Shown here: piece after piece, positions 5,181 through 6,093 of the stretch
How positions within the stretch are numbered: position 1 is the first letter of the stretch
How the letters are laid out: each line of letters begins with the position of its first letter
NCBI GenBank assembly: GCA_025055465.1
Contig: JANWXA010000050.1
Location: 1 to 6,093 of the forward strand
Reading direction: 5' to 3'
From: Candidatus Kapaibacterium sp.
GTDB lineage: Bacteria > Bacteroidota > Ignavibacteria > Kapaibacteriales > HRBIN21
Length of the DNA stretch: 6,093 bases
Made by a program: the position numbers and the translations under genes
Notes under the pieces: model-generated
Databases searched by the model: none
What the model was told of the DNA's origin: nothing
What the model saw: only the letters and a program-made list of their open reading frames with translations

Positions 5181-6093
5181 GGTCCATAGTGCAGAGGACC
5201 TTGTAGTGTTGCGGCTCCAACGGCGACGAGAGCATCATAGCCGCCGAGATCAGGTGAGCGGTAGTACACGAAGGCCCAAAAAGAAGTACGGGCCGCGGTG
5301 GAATTCCCTTCCCACTCTTCGAACGAAAGTTCCTCCGCTGTCCCAGTATCTGCGTTGAGGCGTCCGGTTGCGTAGAGGTAATTGTGGCGTCCGCGACGGA
5401 GGAGCTGGCGTAAACGGTAGAGGCGTTGCTCTGGATCGTAACTAAGGCGCCATTCGGAGGTTGCACGCCAGTTATTGAAAGAGCCAACAACAAAGACTTC
5501 CTGGGCAGGCGGAGGCATTCCTTCAGGGTCCAAGATGAATTCTACGGGGACGTAGTCCTGTAGGTACGGAGCTATATGAGCGGTCAGGGCTGCCCCGTCA
5601 TTTGCCCACTCCCAAAATCCTCCATTTCGGCGGAGATCGGCCAGGGGCAAGCGTAGAGGCATTGTGGCGTTGGGTGGAAATTGGGCAGGGTTGCTGAGAT
5701 CCAGAATGCGGTATTCGTTTTGTGCCGGAAGACGCTCTGCGCGGAAGACTTTTGCGCCGGGCAGCATTCCGGCGATGCTGCGTCCATAGGGCTGACGATA
5801 GAGGCTCTCGGCTGTTGCTTCCAATCCGGGTTCATAGCTGACGATATAGGGCTCAAACCAGCGATGGTTTCGATAGAAGACGACGGTCTGCAGACGCTGG
5901 TCCAGGTTGGTTCCAGGGGAGGTGGAGACCCATGCCTCGAGTGTAACAGCGGCGGGGCTGATTCCAGGGGAGGCATCGTAGAGGTCACCGTAGACCGTTA
6001 CCTGGCAGGCGACCTCCGGTTTGACAGCAAAAAAGCGGGCTTCGGCGATAGGTTGAGAAGGGCTACGTGCCTCAAATAGCCGTACTTTCCAGT
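5177..6093 (-). CDS. Type IX secretion system plug protein (DUF5103), C-terminal part
   Basis: This frame reads leftward from the window edge without a stop for 304 residues to a TAG at 5177-5179. The TTG that would start a shorter 215-residue version (5822-5824) is internal: upstream codons stay open and give family-like sequence (RFFAVKPEVACQVTVYGDLYD). Landmarks, numbered from the window edge, are NHRWFEPYIVSYEPG (about 75-89), NEYRILDLSN (about 115-124), DYVPVEFILDP (about 179-189), VFVVGSFNNW (199-208), the 'Y-D-x-E-x-x-L-Y' strand, RGRHNYLYA, the EGN turn (261-263) and FVYYR (274-278). This order is that of the DUF5103 family, now named for the plug that blocks the periplasmic side of the SprA translocon of the type IX secretion system. 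The VFVVGSFNNW segment resembles a CBM48-type Ig fold. Full-length members have about 400 residues or more, so about 100 N-terminal residues, including the signal peptide, are outside. Family assignment is by recall and is good; the plug function here is inferred. Confidence 0.75.
   Translation of the reverse strand, partial: WKVRLFEARSPSQPIAEARFFAVKPEVACQVTVYGDLYDASPGISPAAVTLEAWVSTSPGTNLDQRLQTVVFYRNHRWFEPYIVSYEPGLEATAESLYRQPYGRSIAGMLPGAKVFRAERLPAQNEYRILDLSNPAQFPPNATMPLRLPLADLRRNGGFWEWANDGAALTAHIAPYLQDYVPVEFILDPEGMPPPAQEVFVVGSFNNWRATSEWRLSYDPEQRLYRLRQLLRRGRHNYLYATGRLNADTGTAEELSFEEWEGNSTAARTSFWAFVYYRSPDLGGYDALVAVGAATLQGPLHYGP

Noticed and set aside
1..6093. Mobile elements, CRISPR arrays, tRNA/rRNA genes
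   Set aside because: No transposase, terminal inverted repeats, regularly spaced repeats, or tRNA/rRNA-like sequence were seen on either strand.

Overview
The window looks like chromosomal DNA from a flagellated member of the Bacteroidota/Chlorobi/Ignavibacteria side of the FCB group, possibly Kapabacteria/Ignavibacteria-like. Two things point there. The minus-strand gene at the right end belongs to the DUF5103 / type IX secretion 'plug' family, which is largely confined to this superphylum. A hook-assembly gene cluster lies beside it, which most classical Bacteroidota lack. Hand-counted base composition is moderately GC-rich (about 53-57% in the genes, about 47% in the one real intergenic gap). 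The lineage is an inference; no 16S rRNA or marker tree is available here.

Layout. Bases 1-763 hold the catalytic C-terminal part of seryl-tRNA synthetase (serS, + strand, 5' end outside the window). Bases 764-1067 are non-coding, unusually G-rich on the + strand, and carry a cluster of DnaA-box-like nonamers, including one perfect TGTGGATAA, plus a strong hairpin. Together with a change in GC skew between serS and everything to its right, this makes the gap a candidate replication origin, or at least a DnaA-binding region. Bases 1068-5180 form a tightly spaced + strand cluster of five genes: a membrane-anchored or exported protein of unknown function, a small helical protein of unknown function, a FliK-like hook-length control protein, the hook-capping protein FlgD and the hook protein FlgE. 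Bases 5177-6093 are the C-terminal 304 codons of a T9SS plug/DUF5103 protein on the - strand. It converges on flgE so tightly that the two stop codons overlap.

How the genes work together. FlgD caps the growing hook, FlgE subunits polymerise under the cap, and FliK measures hook length and switches export specificity, so fliK-flgD-flgE is a functional unit for hook building. The two unknown genes upstream share its orientation and spacing and are probably co-transcribed with it; whether they act in the flagellum is open. serS and the plug gene are unrelated neighbours. The most interesting part of the window is the 764-1067 gap.
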